A model generated the notes under the pieces. The model did no database searches. It saw only the letters and a list, made by a program, of their open reading frames with translations, and had not been told where the DNA came from. 64,000 nt of DNA. Origin: JBCDHN01 sp965224535 (GTDB lineage: Bacteria > Verrucomicrobiota > Verrucomicrobiia > Verrucomicrobiales > DEV007). The translations under genes and the position numbers were made by a program. The stretch lies in the NCBI GenBank assembly GCA_965224535.1, contig CBDCZR010000026.1, positions 75,783 to 139,782 of the forward strand. The letters are read 5' to 3'. Of the stretch, positions 19,575 through 27,610 are shown piece after piece; the stretch's first letter is position 1, and the number at the start of each line of letters is the position of its first letter.

Positions 19575-19829
19575 CTACGGATCAACGTCTTCCAGCCTGA
19601 CAACCTCTCCGCGCCGTTTTTGCTCGCGCGATCGTGCAATGCGCGCCTCAAACAAGGGATCGTTCTCAAGCTTGTAGTCGAAGTAGTCTTCCTCATCGGC
19701 AAATCCAATCAGAATGCCTGCCGGCCTGCCGTGGCGCGTGATCAATACTTCCTCCGCCTCCGCTTGCTTCAGCAACGCGGTGAGCTGGCTTTTGGCTTCG
19801 TTTACGGGTACTTTAGTCATCGTCTTCAA
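19575..19829 (-). CDS. Phd/YefM-type antitoxin
   Basis: MTKVPVNEAKSQLTALLKQAEAEE..ITRHGRPAGILI is the Phd/YefM N-terminal DNA-binding fold, followed by a C-terminal tail (EDYFDYKLENDP) suited to wrapping a RelE-type toxin. The 84-residue length is normal. It overlaps the toxin gene by 17 bases and follows it, so the order is toxin-antitoxin, the reverse of the common arrangement. The second Met (MTKVPV) is a good alternative start. It probably neutralises the RelE-like toxin and represses the pair. Confidence 0.85.
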   Translation of the reverse strand: MKTMTKVPVNEAKSQLTALLKQAEAEEVLITRHGRPAGILIGFADEEDYFDYKLENDPLFEARIARSREQKRRGEVVRLEDVDP

Positions 19830-20142
19830 CGGAGTTGTCGGTAAGCCAGTCGTAGGAAGCGGATTTTGATACGACGCCTAATACTGTTACCATGCGTTCC
19901 TCGACATCGTAGTAAACGCGATAGTCGGTCACGCGGAGGCGATACTGAGGACGGCGTAAGGACCGCAGCTTTTTGATACGGCTCTTGCTTACCTTGGTTG
20001 GTTCGTGACGGAGATGAGTCTCAAGAGCTTCGCGAATCACCGGACGGATGTGGGCATCCAGATTTCGGAAATCTTGGTGCGCATCTTTGGTGAACTCAAT
20101 CTCGTAGGCCACATGGCCATCGTATGGCCATATTTCTATCAA
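19813..20142 (-). CDS. RelE/ParE-type toxin
   Basis: IEFTKDAHQDFRNLDAHIRPVIREALETHL..PTKVSKSRIKKLRSLRRPQYRLRVTDYRVYYDVE is the RelE fold: helical hairpin, then RLRVTDYRVYYDV on the central strands. RelE toxins cleave mRNA on the ribosome. The chain begins about 12 residues before the core; a GTG start at the VAYEIEF position is possible. Only 23 bases separate it from the prenyltransferase-like gene upstream, so the pair is embedded in that transcription unit. Confidence 0.85.
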   Translation of the reverse strand: MIEIWPYDGHVAYEIEFTKDAHQDFRNLDAHIRPVIREALETHLRHEPTKVSKSRIKKLRSLRRPQYRLRVTDYRVYYDVEERMVTVLGVVSKSASYDWLTDNSVEDDD

Positions 20143-20165
20143 TCAAGCAACAAAATCGCGCGCGC

Positions 20166-21053
20166 CTACAGTGCCAAATGTCCCAACGCGAGCAAGCCGT
20201 AGTACGTGTATTCCACGTCCAGCGCGTCGTCCGACCAGTTTCCGTGAAAACCGCCCTCATTCGTCCACAGCGTATCGATGAAATCCAGGCAGGGCTCCTT
20301 GATGGCGGCCAGGGGCGCTTGCAGGCCGTCTAGCGCGTGCAAAATCACCGCGGTGGAGAGGAGATCCGGCATGGGCGCGTTGGGGATGGCCTTGAACCCA
20401 CCGCTTTCCGGATCGAAGCAGGAAAGCAGCGCCTCGGCGGTTTTTTCCGGGATTGGGTGGCGCAAATTTCGGCACAACGTCACCGCCGCCGCCGTTGCCG
20501 GGCCGGAACCGATGGGGATGTTGGTGTCGTTCGCCCACGCTCCTTCGCTCGTGCGCAAATCGTCCAGGCAGGTCGCGAGGCCCTCGGGATTTGGCGGCAA
20601 CCGCCGGTGATCCGCGTAAGCGCCGTAGGCCAGCAGGCAGCCGTAGCAAGAGCCGTGTTTCGCGTCCGGCGCTTGATCGTAACCGCCCTCCGACGTGCGA
20701 AATTCTTCGATTCGGGCCCAAATTGCCTCGATCGTGTTGGTTTCCGGTTTCTGCGATTTCAGGGCAGACCAAACCCTGGCCAAGCAACAAACGTGGACGA
20801 AGTCCAAATCCGCGCCGTGGCCGAATTTTCGCAAAAAACCGGCAATCCGCGCCTCAGGGACCTCCGCCTGCAACGCCGTCAACGCATCCACCGCGAAGCT
20901 GGAGTAGTAGAGGTCGCTCTTGCCGTCGCGATCGCAAAATCCGCCGTCATCGAGCTGGTGCCCGCGCAAAAACGCCTCGATCAACCCGGTTGCCTCGCCC
21001 AAAAGCGAGGGCGCCAGGCGGGCGACTTGGAGCATTTCCAGGCGTAGCGACAT
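20166..21053 (-). CDS. Prenyltransferase/squalene-oxidase-repeat protein (beta-subunit-like)
   Basis: A 295-residue alpha-toroid with repeats of the protein prenyltransferase beta-subunit and terpene-cyclase superfamily: LDDGGFCDRDGKSDLYYSSFAVDAL, TSEGGYDQAPDAKHGSCYGCLLAYGAY, DPESGGFKAIPNAPMPDLLSTAVILHAL and NEGGFHGNWSDDALDVEYTYYGLLAL. The Asp/Cys/His-like positions (D..C..Y) resemble the zinc site of Rab geranylgeranyl/farnesyl transferase beta chains, but bacterial members have no proven protein prenylation role. It is in the same strand group as the cyclase-like gene at 17712, so a shared terpenoid pathway is plausible (inference). Confidence 0.75.
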   Translation of the reverse strand: MSLRLEMLQVARLAPSLLGEATGLIEAFLRGHQLDDGGFCDRDGKSDLYYSSFAVDALTALQAEVPEARIAGFLRKFGHGADLDFVHVCCLARVWSALKSQKPETNTIEAIWARIEEFRTSEGGYDQAPDAKHGSCYGCLLAYGAYADHRRLPPNPEGLATCLDDLRTSEGAWANDTNIPIGSGPATAAAVTLCRNLRHPIPEKTAEALLSCFDPESGGFKAIPNAPMPDLLSTAVILHALDGLQAPLAAIKEPCLDFIDTLWTNEGGFHGNWSDDALDVEYTYYGLLALGHLAL

Positions 21054-21067
21054 GGATCGGCGAGATT

Positions 21068-21234
21068 CTAGGAGGCTGTCGCACTTAGCCCGCCCGGCGT
21101 CGAAAGTCGAGGATTCGGCCTAAATTTCCCTTCGTTTTCGTCCCTTATGTCCTCATAAAGTCCTCAAACTCATGAAATTTTGGCTCGAACCTCGAATTTC
21201 GCCGCCAGACGTTCTAAGTCCGACAACCTCCTAG
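21068..21234. repeat. Short MITE-like element with 21-bp terminal inverted repeats
   Basis: The 21 bases at 21068-21088 and the reverse complement of 21214-21234 agree at 19 positions. Both begin CTAGGAGG and end ACTTAG. The 125-base interior has no ORF. It fills the gap between two divergent genes. I see no transposase, so it would be a non-autonomous or REP-type element. Intragenomic copies would confirm this. Confidence 0.55.
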
Positions 21235-21247
21235 GCACCCGGGACTC

Positions 21248-21601
21248 ATGGCTTCCAACAAACCCCTCACCTTCTACCTCTTCGCCGCTGCGGTGGCGGA
21301 AACCGCCTTGCTCTTGTCCGCAAAGGGCGTCGCGGACCAATTATTCCGGCTTTTGAAGGCCCACCATCCGAACGGCGCCGAAGAAGCCGCGAACGGCTTT
21401 CTGGCATGGCCTCACCTTGGCCTGGCGATCCCGATTTTGGTGGGAATTTTGGCAGGCGCCCGGCTTTTTGGCCGAACCAACCAGCGCCTCGCCATCCACG
21501 TCCTGGCAATCAGCTTTCTGGCGAGCATTTGCGTCTGGCTGGCGACGATTTGCCAGGTTTTCCGGCTGCTTTTGCCGGGAATCGTGACATCCCTGGATTG
21601 A
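21248..21601 (+). CDS. Small four-helix membrane protein, unknown
   Basis: 117 residues with hydrophobic segments at about 7-27, 52-72, 80-98 and 98-115. I do not recognise a family. The start MASNKPLTFYLF lies shortly after the MITE-like repeat. Its 3' 123 bases exist in a second, diverged copy at 21689-21811, and most of the differences fall inside codons. The gene faces the AddB-like gene convergently. It could be a genuine small membrane protein; it has no neighbour that explains its role. Confidence 0.6.
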   Translation: MASNKPLTFYLFAAAVAETALLLSAKGVADQLFRLLKAHHPNGAEEAANGFLAWPHLGLAIPILVGILAGARLFGRTNQRLAIHVLAISFLASICVWLATICQVFRLLLPGIVTSLD

Positions 21602-21676
21602 AGCGGGAAAGAGCGCCAGCATGCCCTGAATTTGGCGGGCGAATGAGTTTTTTTCCGTTTGGGGAGGCGCCGAGGC

Positions 21677-24619
21677 CTAGCCAGCTAACGCCTCGCCATC
21701 CACGTCCTGGCAATCAGCTTCCTGGCGAGCGTTTGCGTCTGTCTGACGACGATTTGCGAGGTTTTCCGGCTGCTGTTGCCGGGAATCGTGACAACCTTGG
21801 ATTGATGCGGGATCGATCGTTTTTTCCGGTATTCCGAGGTGCAGACCGGCGAATTCGTCGTGGCCGCCGTGCGTTTTGACGGGCCAAAATCGGCCGGCAA
21901 GGACATCGGCGATCACACCTTCGGCGCAATTTCGCGCGGCCAGGTCGTGAGCTTCCTGCAGGCTCGAAAATTGGGAAATGGCGGTGTCGCCCGCGGCTTT
22001 TGGCAGGTTAAAGTAGCCGCAGCGGATGGGCACCCCGGCTTTTTCTTGCAGGGCCAGGCGGTAGAGCGGCAATTGCAGGTCTTTCCAGCGGTATTCCTTG
22101 CCGGCCAGCTCAAAGCGCGCGTATTCCGGCAGCCAATCCGTGTTGGTGGAGGTAGTGACGCGCGAAAGATGGCCGCGGTAGGGATCGTAGGCTTTGTCGG
22201 AGGTTTTGTAGTCCAGCACGCGCCATTCTCCGGTTTTTTCGTGGCTGTCGATGCGGTCCACTTTGCCCCGGATGGCGACGCCGCGGATGACGAGCTGTGT
22301 GTCCAGGTTTACCTCCACATCCTGGATGCGCCAGCCATCCTCGCGGTCGCGAGCCTGAACCGCCGCCGCCGCGGAGAGGCGTTGCCGGGCCGAGCGCATT
22401 TGAATGCGGACGGGTAGGGTCAGGTCGCTGCCAAATCGCTCCGCGCACACGCATTCCAGCTCGGTGTGGAGAAATTTCCGGATCGCGCCGGGGTCCCTGG
22501 AATCGCGAATCTTCGGGTTCTCGCCAAAGCGGCGCAAAACCTGGTGGCAAAGCGTCCCAAACGCCGCGGCGTCGAGTTCCAGGCGCTCGCCGTCGATGCC
22601 GCGCATTTTCTCGATGTGCCGAAGGTAGAAGTGCAGCGGCGAGGCGAGATAGTCGCGGAACGCGGTTACGCCGAGGGAGTCGATTTTCGGCGGATTTTCG
22701 CGGGGTTGAAGCAAGAAACCGGGCGTCCAGGGGAGGTTCGACTCGCTGGGATCGACCTCGCGAAACAGATGCTGCGCCCGGCCGGCCAATTGCTCGTCCG
22801 GACAGCGAAAAAGCAGCCGCGAGGGCCGCAGCGGATCGCCTTTGGCCGAGCGTTTGCCGAACATGATGTCGACCCGGCCCTGCCGTTGGCGAGCACGCAG
22901 CATGGTCTCGAACAGGTAGGCGTCGCGGGCCAGCCGGCCGTCGTTGGTCTTGATAGGCGAGTGTTTGGCCAAAATAACGCGAAGCTGCTCGGGCAGGTAG
23001 CAATCGCCGACAATCGCCTCGGGCGCCATTCCGTCGTTAAACCCGGTCAGGATGAGGTGCGGGGCGTCGTCCCAGGGCAATTCCAGCCAGCCTAGCAGCT
23101 CCACGGCGTCTTCGGGCCGGTCGTGGTAAATTTGCTCGTTTCCCAGGAATTGCGCGATGACCTGGAATTGCTCCGCGGGGCTCAATTTTAGCGGCTTGGC
23201 CAACGGCGCGTCCAGGGCGTCCAGCAGCGGGCTGAGGCGCTCCCACGTCACGCGCAAAATTCGGTCGGCCTCGCTGCCCGGCAAGTGTCCGCGCGCCGAA
23301 AAGACGGCGTGCAACAGCTCCGGCAGGCACTTGGCCAGTGGCTTGCGGCGGAGATCGGCCAGCAACGATTCGGCGCCGTTGATTGCGGTCACCATCTCCA
23401 GCGTCACGCGGCTTTTGCCCAGGCGCATCACGTTGCGCAGCTCGCTGAGAGTTTGCGGCAAATGGCGCTGGTAGAGATCGTCAAAGCTCCGAAAAGCCTC
23501 GGGAGTGCTCCAAAACATCTGCTTGCCTGCCAAATACGCCAGGTAATCCGGGCAGCGCAGCAGCTCGATGAAGGCGGCGTAGCTGCGATCCTCAAACAAG
23601 CGCCCCAACGCCCGGAAAAAATGGGTCACGCCCTGCGTTTTCAGCGGCTCGCCTTGCGGATTGAAGGCCAGGACGTCGCCGCTTGCCAACCGCCGTTCGA
23701 TCGCCGGCGCAAGCGCTTCATCCGCGATTCCCACGGTGACCGATTGCGCCGGTTCTTCGTAGGCCAGGACGCGTTCGGCCACCGCCTCGGCTTGAGCGGC
23801 GGAATCCGGCAAAACGTGCATCGCGCTTTCCGGAACATCGATCGTTCGCTCGGCCCAAAACGCGGCTTTCGGGCGTCCCCAGGCGTCGAACCCTTCCGCC
23901 AGCGAATCCGGCGCGTGAATCAAGACGTGCGCCGGGCAACGGTGGCTGAGCTGCTGCAAAACCTGGAGCGCGATGGGAACCGGGTCCGGCGTTCCCGCAA
24001 GGACGATTTCGCGAACGCCCGGGGGTTCGTCCGGCGCCGAAACTCGCCGTTTTCGCACCGTGGCCGCGTCCGCGAGGTGGTAGCGGGCCAGCAGTTTTTT
24101 GAACCGGCCCTCAAGATCGGCCAATTCCAGCCAGCGCTCGGTTTCCTCCAACTCTTCCCCGGCGAGCCTGGGGACGTCCTCCATTTCCAGCGCCGCTTCA
24201 CCCAAAGAACGGCGAAGCTCCATCAAACTGCGCGCCGTTCCCAGCGCCCAAGCAAAATCCTGCGCCACGGGCTCCACGGGAAACAACGCGCGGAGGGCGC
24301 CGAGGTCGGAATCGAGCAAAACGCGGGTCCAGCCGAGCAAACTTTCCTCCGGGCTGGCGAGTTTTCCGGTTTGCGGCGTGGAAATGAGGCTCAGCAGAAA
24401 CTCGGTGGGGACCACCCGGGGCGCGAGCATGGCTTGGCCACGCTCATCGGCTAAATTCGCGAGCATTTCCCGCAACCGGCGCCCGGCGTTGCGAGTGGGG
24501 ACGACGACCAATTGCTCGCTGAGGTCGAGCATGCCTTCGCCGGCGCGCGCCACGAGGAATTCCGCGGTGAGTTCGAGGATTGGGCGATCCCAGCCCAGAA
24601 AATGTTGGGTTGCAGGCAT
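21677..24619 (-). CDS. AddB-like PD-(D/E)XK exonuclease/helicase-fold protein
   Basis: A 980-residue protein of the AddB/RecB-like PD-(D/E)XK family. The C-terminal nuclease has GKVDRID and, some 10 residues on, EWRVLDYKTSD (about 783-802), the core D...D-Y-K motif, followed by QLPLYRLAL. The middle has helicase-fold landmarks LTGFNDGMAPEA and PSRLLFRCPDEQLAGR. The N-terminal half is a degenerate helicase domain (LVVVPTRNAGRRLREML). It probably works in DNA break processing with a RecB/AddA partner not in the window. The last 45 or so residues, from about SIQGCHDSRQ, are encoded by the antisense of a duplicated neighbour-gene fragment and are unlikely to be original. Confidence 0.85.
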   Translation of the reverse strand: MPATQHFLGWDRPILELTAEFLVARAGEGMLDLSEQLVVVPTRNAGRRLREMLANLADERGQAMLAPRVVPTEFLLSLISTPQTGKLASPEESLLGWTRVLLDSDLGALRALFPVEPVAQDFAWALGTARSLMELRRSLGEAALEMEDVPRLAGEELEETERWLELADLEGRFKKLLARYHLADAATVRKRRVSAPDEPPGVREIVLAGTPDPVPIALQVLQQLSHRCPAHVLIHAPDSLAEGFDAWGRPKAAFWAERTIDVPESAMHVLPDSAAQAEAVAERVLAYEEPAQSVTVGIADEALAPAIERRLASGDVLAFNPQGEPLKTQGVTHFFRALGRLFEDRSYAAFIELLRCPDYLAYLAGKQMFWSTPEAFRSFDDLYQRHLPQTLSELRNVMRLGKSRVTLEMVTAINGAESLLADLRRKPLAKCLPELLHAVFSARGHLPGSEADRILRVTWERLSPLLDALDAPLAKPLKLSPAEQFQVIAQFLGNEQIYHDRPEDAVELLGWLELPWDDAPHLILTGFNDGMAPEAIVGDCYLPEQLRVILAKHSPIKTNDGRLARDAYLFETMLRARQRQGRVDIMFGKRSAKGDPLRPSRLLFRCPDEQLAGRAQHLFREVDPSESNLPWTPGFLLQPRENPPKIDSLGVTAFRDYLASPLHFYLRHIEKMRGIDGERLELDAAAFGTLCHQVLRRFGENPKIRDSRDPGAIRKFLHTELECVCAERFGSDLTLPVRIQMRSARQRLSAAAAVQARDREDGWRIQDVEVNLDTQLVIRGVAIRGKVDRIDSHEKTGEWRVLDYKTSDKAYDPYRGHLSRVTTSTNTDWLPEYARFELAGKEYRWKDLQLPLYRLALQEKAGVPIRCGYFNLPKAAGDTAISQFSSLQEAHDLAARNCAEGVIADVLAGRFWPVKTHGGHDEFAGLHLGIPEKTIDPASIQGCHDSRQQQPENLANRRQTDANARQEADCQDVDGEALAG
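21689..21811 (+). repeat. Second copy of the 3' end of the small membrane-protein gene
   Basis: Aligns with 21485-21607 over 123 bases with about nine differences that I can count. Both copies run from CGCCTCGCCATCCACG to GGATTGA.GCGGG. This second copy is read antisense as the last 45 or so codons of the AddB-like gene. The 81 bases between the copies are unrelated. This is a short local duplication. Confidence 0.9.
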
Positions 24620-24669
24620 GGTATGGTAGGTGTGTTAGGATGCATCCAGGTTGCGTGCCTGACAAACCC

Positions 24670-24718
24670 AAAAAAATTCGCTCTTCAACAGGAACGTCGT
24701 CCCGGTCAAAGAGCGAAT
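24670..24718 (-). terminator. Rho-independent terminator on the minus strand
   Basis: Read on the minus strand, ATTCGCTCTT pairs with AAGAGCGAAT (arms 24709-24718 and 24676-24685) with a 23-base GC-rich loop, and the stem is followed by a run of six T. It lies about 40 bases after the stop of the small basic gene at 24756 and before the AddB-like start at 24619, so it separates the two. Confidence 0.75.
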
Positions 24719-24755
24719 CTTGTGGTGCGTGGCCGTTACGGGCGGAAGGCAAAAA

Positions 24756-24983
24756 TTAGTCGGAAGCTCGCTTGCGGCGTTTGCGCCCGCGCTTGGGATG
24801 GGGCGTCGATAGAGCCACTTCCGCCGGTTCTCGCACCGTCAGCGTCAGCGGCGTCCGCAAAGCGACCCGAGCGCGATTGGCCGAGAGCACCAAAACGCGG
24901 CCGTGACCGGATTTCGGGCGATTGAGCTGCATCGGCCCGAATTTTGGGAAAAAATCGTCAGGATTGGATTTTTGGGAGTGCAT
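24756..24983 (-). CDS. Small basic protein, unknown
   Basis: A 75-residue ORF, MHSQKSNPDDFFPKFGP.., ending in a strongly basic tail (KRGRKRRKRASD). It has no known family that I can name. Support for it being real is the perfect terminator just downstream on the same strand and the lack of any better frame here. The basic tail suggests nucleic-acid binding (inference only). The region could instead encode a short RNA ending at that terminator. Confidence 0.45.
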   Translation of the reverse strand: MHSQKSNPDDFFPKFGPMQLNRPKSGHGRVLVLSANRARVALRTPLTLTVREPAEVALSTPHPKRGRKRRKRASD

Positions 24984-25242
24984 GGCAGGAATTTTGGAGG
25001 TTGCCTCGGCAAGTGGACCGCGACCCTAACCCAACACCAGGGCCGGAATCAAGAAATATTTCGGAAAAACTGACTACTCGGTCAAATTAACCTTCAGGAA
25101 CCCCGGCCTGCCTGACGGTTCACCACGCCAAAAGGAGCGGACGGGTTCGGCGAGCGAATTTTGGGTGCGCCAAGGCGCGCCGACGACGGATTTTTCGCGA
25201 TTTCAACCCATGGCGATCCTACCGGAGGAATTTTGGACCGGA

Positions 25243-26103
25243 TCATCCCTGCGACCAGGCCCGAGCGGTTTGGCGTTGCTCGCCGAGGCCCTCGATGCCC
25301 AGTTCCACCACGTCGCCAGGCTTGAGATACTGAGGCGGGTCGAACCCCATCCCCACCCCGGCCGGCGTGCCAGTGGAAATCACGTCGCCGGGCAGCAGGC
25401 TCATGAATTGGCTCAGGTAACTGACCAGGTGCGGGATTTTGAAGATCAGGTTGCTGGTGCTGCCGTCCTGTTTCGTCTGGCCATTGACCTTCAGCCACAT
25501 GCGCAGGTCGTTCACGTCGTTGAGCTCATCCGGCGTCGCCAGGTAGGGGCCGAAGGGCGCGTAGGTGTCGGCGCTCTTGCCTTTGACCCATTGGCCGTGG
25601 CGCTCGAGTTGAAAAGCGCGCTCGCTGTAGTCGTTGTGCAGGGCATAGCCGGCCACGTAGTCCAATGCCTCGGATTCCTCCACGTAGCTGGCGCGTTGGC
25701 CGATAACCACGGCCAATTCCACCTCCCAGTCCGTTTTCTGGCTGTTGCGCGGGATGATCAGGTCGTCGTTCGGACCGCTCCAACTGCTGGTGGCCTTGCT
25801 GAAAACGATCGGTTCCGGAGGCGGAGTTGCGCCCGTTTCCTCGGCGTGATCGCTGAAGTTCAGGCCGATGCACAGAAGCTTGCTGGGACGGCAAATCGCG
25901 CATCCCAGGCGTTCGCCGGGATCCACCTTCGGGGCGGATTGCGCGTTCGCGGTTGCCCAGGATTTTAGCTTGCTGAGGCCATGGTTGCCGAAAAAATCTT
26001 CGTTCCAGTCAAAGCCGAAAGCGGAAGCATCGATGCGGGTGCCGTCTTGGAGTTGGAGACCGGGTTTTTCCTGGCCAGGTTGGCCGAAGCGAATCAATTT
26101 CAT
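25243..26103 (-). CDS. Fumarylacetoacetate-hydrolase-family protein
   Basis: The FAH C-terminal fold is complete: LLCIGLNFSDHAEETG, EPIVFSKATSSWSGPND, the metal-binding stretch TDWEVELAVVIGQ, then GYALHNDYSERAFQ and SLLPGDVISTGTPAGVG. Members of this branch are 2-keto-4-pentenoate hydratases or 2,4-diketo-3-deoxy-sugar-acid hydrolases; the latter would fit a sugar-acid pathway with uxaC and the SMP-30 lactonase (inference). The ATG at 26103 (MKLIRFG) is chosen; 27 extra codons upstream look non-coding. Cytoplasmic. It is divergent from the small selenoprotein gene. Confidence 0.9.
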   Translation of the reverse strand: MKLIRFGQPGQEKPGLQLQDGTRIDASAFGFDWNEDFFGNHGLSKLKSWATANAQSAPKVDPGERLGCAICRPSKLLCIGLNFSDHAEETGATPPPEPIVFSKATSSWSGPNDDLIIPRNSQKTDWEVELAVVIGQRASYVEESEALDYVAGYALHNDYSERAFQLERHGQWVKGKSADTYAPFGPYLATPDELNDVNDLRMWLKVNGQTKQDGSTSNLIFKIPHLVSYLSQFMSLLPGDVISTGTPAGVGMGFDPPQYLKPGDVVELGIEGLGEQRQTARAWSQG

Positions 26104-26204
26104 GCGCACCGTGTTAAAAGTGGAAGGATCAAAGGTCAAAAGCAAAAACCGGCGTTCGGTGACTTGAATCTCGAAATTCAGCATCCAAACTCCAGCAATC
26201 CGCC

Positions 26205-26423
26205 ATGAAAATCTCCATCACCTACTGCGTGCAGTGAAACTACACCCCGCAGGCCACCAGTTTGGCGGCCGCAATCAAGGAAGCCACCGGAGCCGATGCC
26301 GAATTGATCGGCGGCGGCGGCGGAATTTTCGACGTTGAAGCCGATGGCAAGCTGATTTACAGCAAGCATCAGACGGGTGAGTTTCCCAGCAACGAAGAAG
26401 TGGTGGCGCTCTTGGAGGGATAG
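26205..26423 (+). CDS. SelW-like (Rdx family) selenoprotein, UGA read as Sec
   Basis: A frame with one internal TGA at codon 11 (26235-26237) reads MKISITYCVQ-U-NYTPQATSLA then AAIKEATGADAELI..GGGGIFDVEADGKLIYSKHQTGEFP, ending at TAG 26421. This is the thioredoxin-fold Rdx/SelW family: YCxxU redox motif after the first strand, then GGGGIFDV and GKLIYSK. The CVQU spacing equals the CxxU/CxxC active site. The family acts as a small thiol-selenol redox protein. A hairpin suited to a bacterial SECIS follows the UGA. Conventional gene callers will miss it. It needs selA/B/C/D elsewhere in the genome. It is convergent with trpD. Confidence 0.85.
26252..26270 (+). promoter_or_regulatory. Candidate bacterial SECIS hairpin
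   Basis: GGCCACCA (26252-26259) pairs with TGGCGGCC (26263-26270) with one A-C mismatch and a three-base loop GTT, beginning 14 bases after the in-frame TGA. Bacterial SECIS elements lie just inside the coding region at this distance and present a small G/U-containing loop to SelB. The pairing is visible; its function is inferred. Confidence 0.6.
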
Positions 26424-26482
26424 GGGAAACAAGGGAAAACGCGCGAAATTGGCATCGGCGCCCCAATTTCATTCGCCAATTT

Positions 26483-27538
26483 TCAGGCGGGAAACTTCTG
26501 AAGCGCGTTCAACTTTGCCAAGGCTCGGCCGTTGTCGATTTGCTCGGCGGCCATGGAGACGCCGACCTCTAAATTCGGCGCCAGGCCGCTAACAACGAGC
26601 CCCGCGGCGGAATTCAGCAACATCAGGTCGCGTTTTGGCCCTTTTTCGGCACCATCCAGAATCGCGGTCAAAATGGCGGCGTTTTCTGGGGCGTCGCCGC
26701 CGGTTAGTTGGCTCAAATCCGGCTTCGCGAAGCCGAAATCCGCGGGAAAAATCTCCTCCGGCGCGGAAATCTGGCCATCGCGGGTTTTGGCGATTTTCGT
26801 CGGTCCGAGCGTGGAGAGTTCGTCCATGGCCGCGCCTTCCGCAGTCGTTCCGTGCACGGCCCAGGCGCATTTTCGCCCTAACTTGGCCAAAATTTCGGCA
26901 AAAACGGCCGGCAACTCCGGGGAAAAGACGCCGACGAGTTGATGCGGCGGACGCACGGGGTTCAAAAGCGGCCCCAAAATGTTGAAAACCGTCCGCACGC
27001 CGTCCTTGGCCAATTGCTGGCGCACGGGAACCACCGCCTTGAACGCAGGGTGATAATTCGGCGCGAAGAGAAATCCCAGCCCCGTGCGTTTCACGCATTC
27101 GGCAAAATCGGCCGGTTTCAGGTCGATTCGCACGCCCAGCGCCTCCAAAACATCGGCGCCGCCACTTTTTGAGGTGATTCCGCGATTTCCGTGCTTCACC
27201 ACGGTTGCCCCGGCGGCGGCCAGGATGAAGATGCAGGTGGTGGAGACGTTGAACAAGTTGAGCTTGTCGCCGCCGGTTCCGCAGACATCGATCGCCGGTC
27301 CGTCCAAATCGGCCAAATTGAGCCCCGGATCGACGGCTCGGGCCAAAAACGCGTCCACGAACGCGGCGATTTCGCCCGGCGTTTCGCCTTTTGCGGCAAA
27401 ATCGCGCAAAAACGCGGCTTTTTGGTCCACGGACGCGGTTTCGCCCAACAATTCGCCTGCAACCACGTCCACTTCTGCGCCGTGTAATTCCTGGCCGGCG
27501 CGGACCTTTTCCGCGAGGGTCGTAAGTGGGTCGGACAT
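26483..27538 (-). CDS. trpD: Anthranilate phosphoribosyltransferase
   Basis: Second step of tryptophan synthesis: anthranilate plus PRPP to phosphoribosyl-anthranilate. Family motifs are intact: DVCGTGGDKLNLFNVST (PRPP and Mg site), VVKHGNRGITSKSGGADVLEALG, FAPNYHPAFKAV, RTVFNILGPLLNP and AVHG near the C-terminal part. The 351-residue length is normal. The ATG at 27538 (MSDPLTTL) is preferred to the 46-codon upstream extension, which is outside the family. No other trp gene is adjacent. Cytoplasmic homodimer. Confidence 0.95.
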   Translation of the reverse strand: MSDPLTTLAEKVRAGQELHGAEVDVVAGELLGETASVDQKAAFLRDFAAKGETPGEIAAFVDAFLARAVDPGLNLADLDGPAIDVCGTGGDKLNLFNVSTTCIFILAAAGATVVKHGNRGITSKSGGADVLEALGVRIDLKPADFAECVKRTGLGFLFAPNYHPAFKAVVPVRQQLAKDGVRTVFNILGPLLNPVRPPHQLVGVFSPELPAVFAEILAKLGRKCAWAVHGTTAEGAAMDELSTLGPTKIAKTRDGQISAPEEIFPADFGFAKPDLSQLTGGDAPENAAILTAILDGAEKGPKRDLMLLNSAAGLVVSGLAPNLEVGVSMAAEQIDNGRALAKLNALQKFPA

Positions 27539-27610
27539 GACGCCAACCTGATTCAGATCCCCAATTGCGCAACCGGCAAAGCCAACGACAGTGAACCTCC
27601 CACCTCTCCC

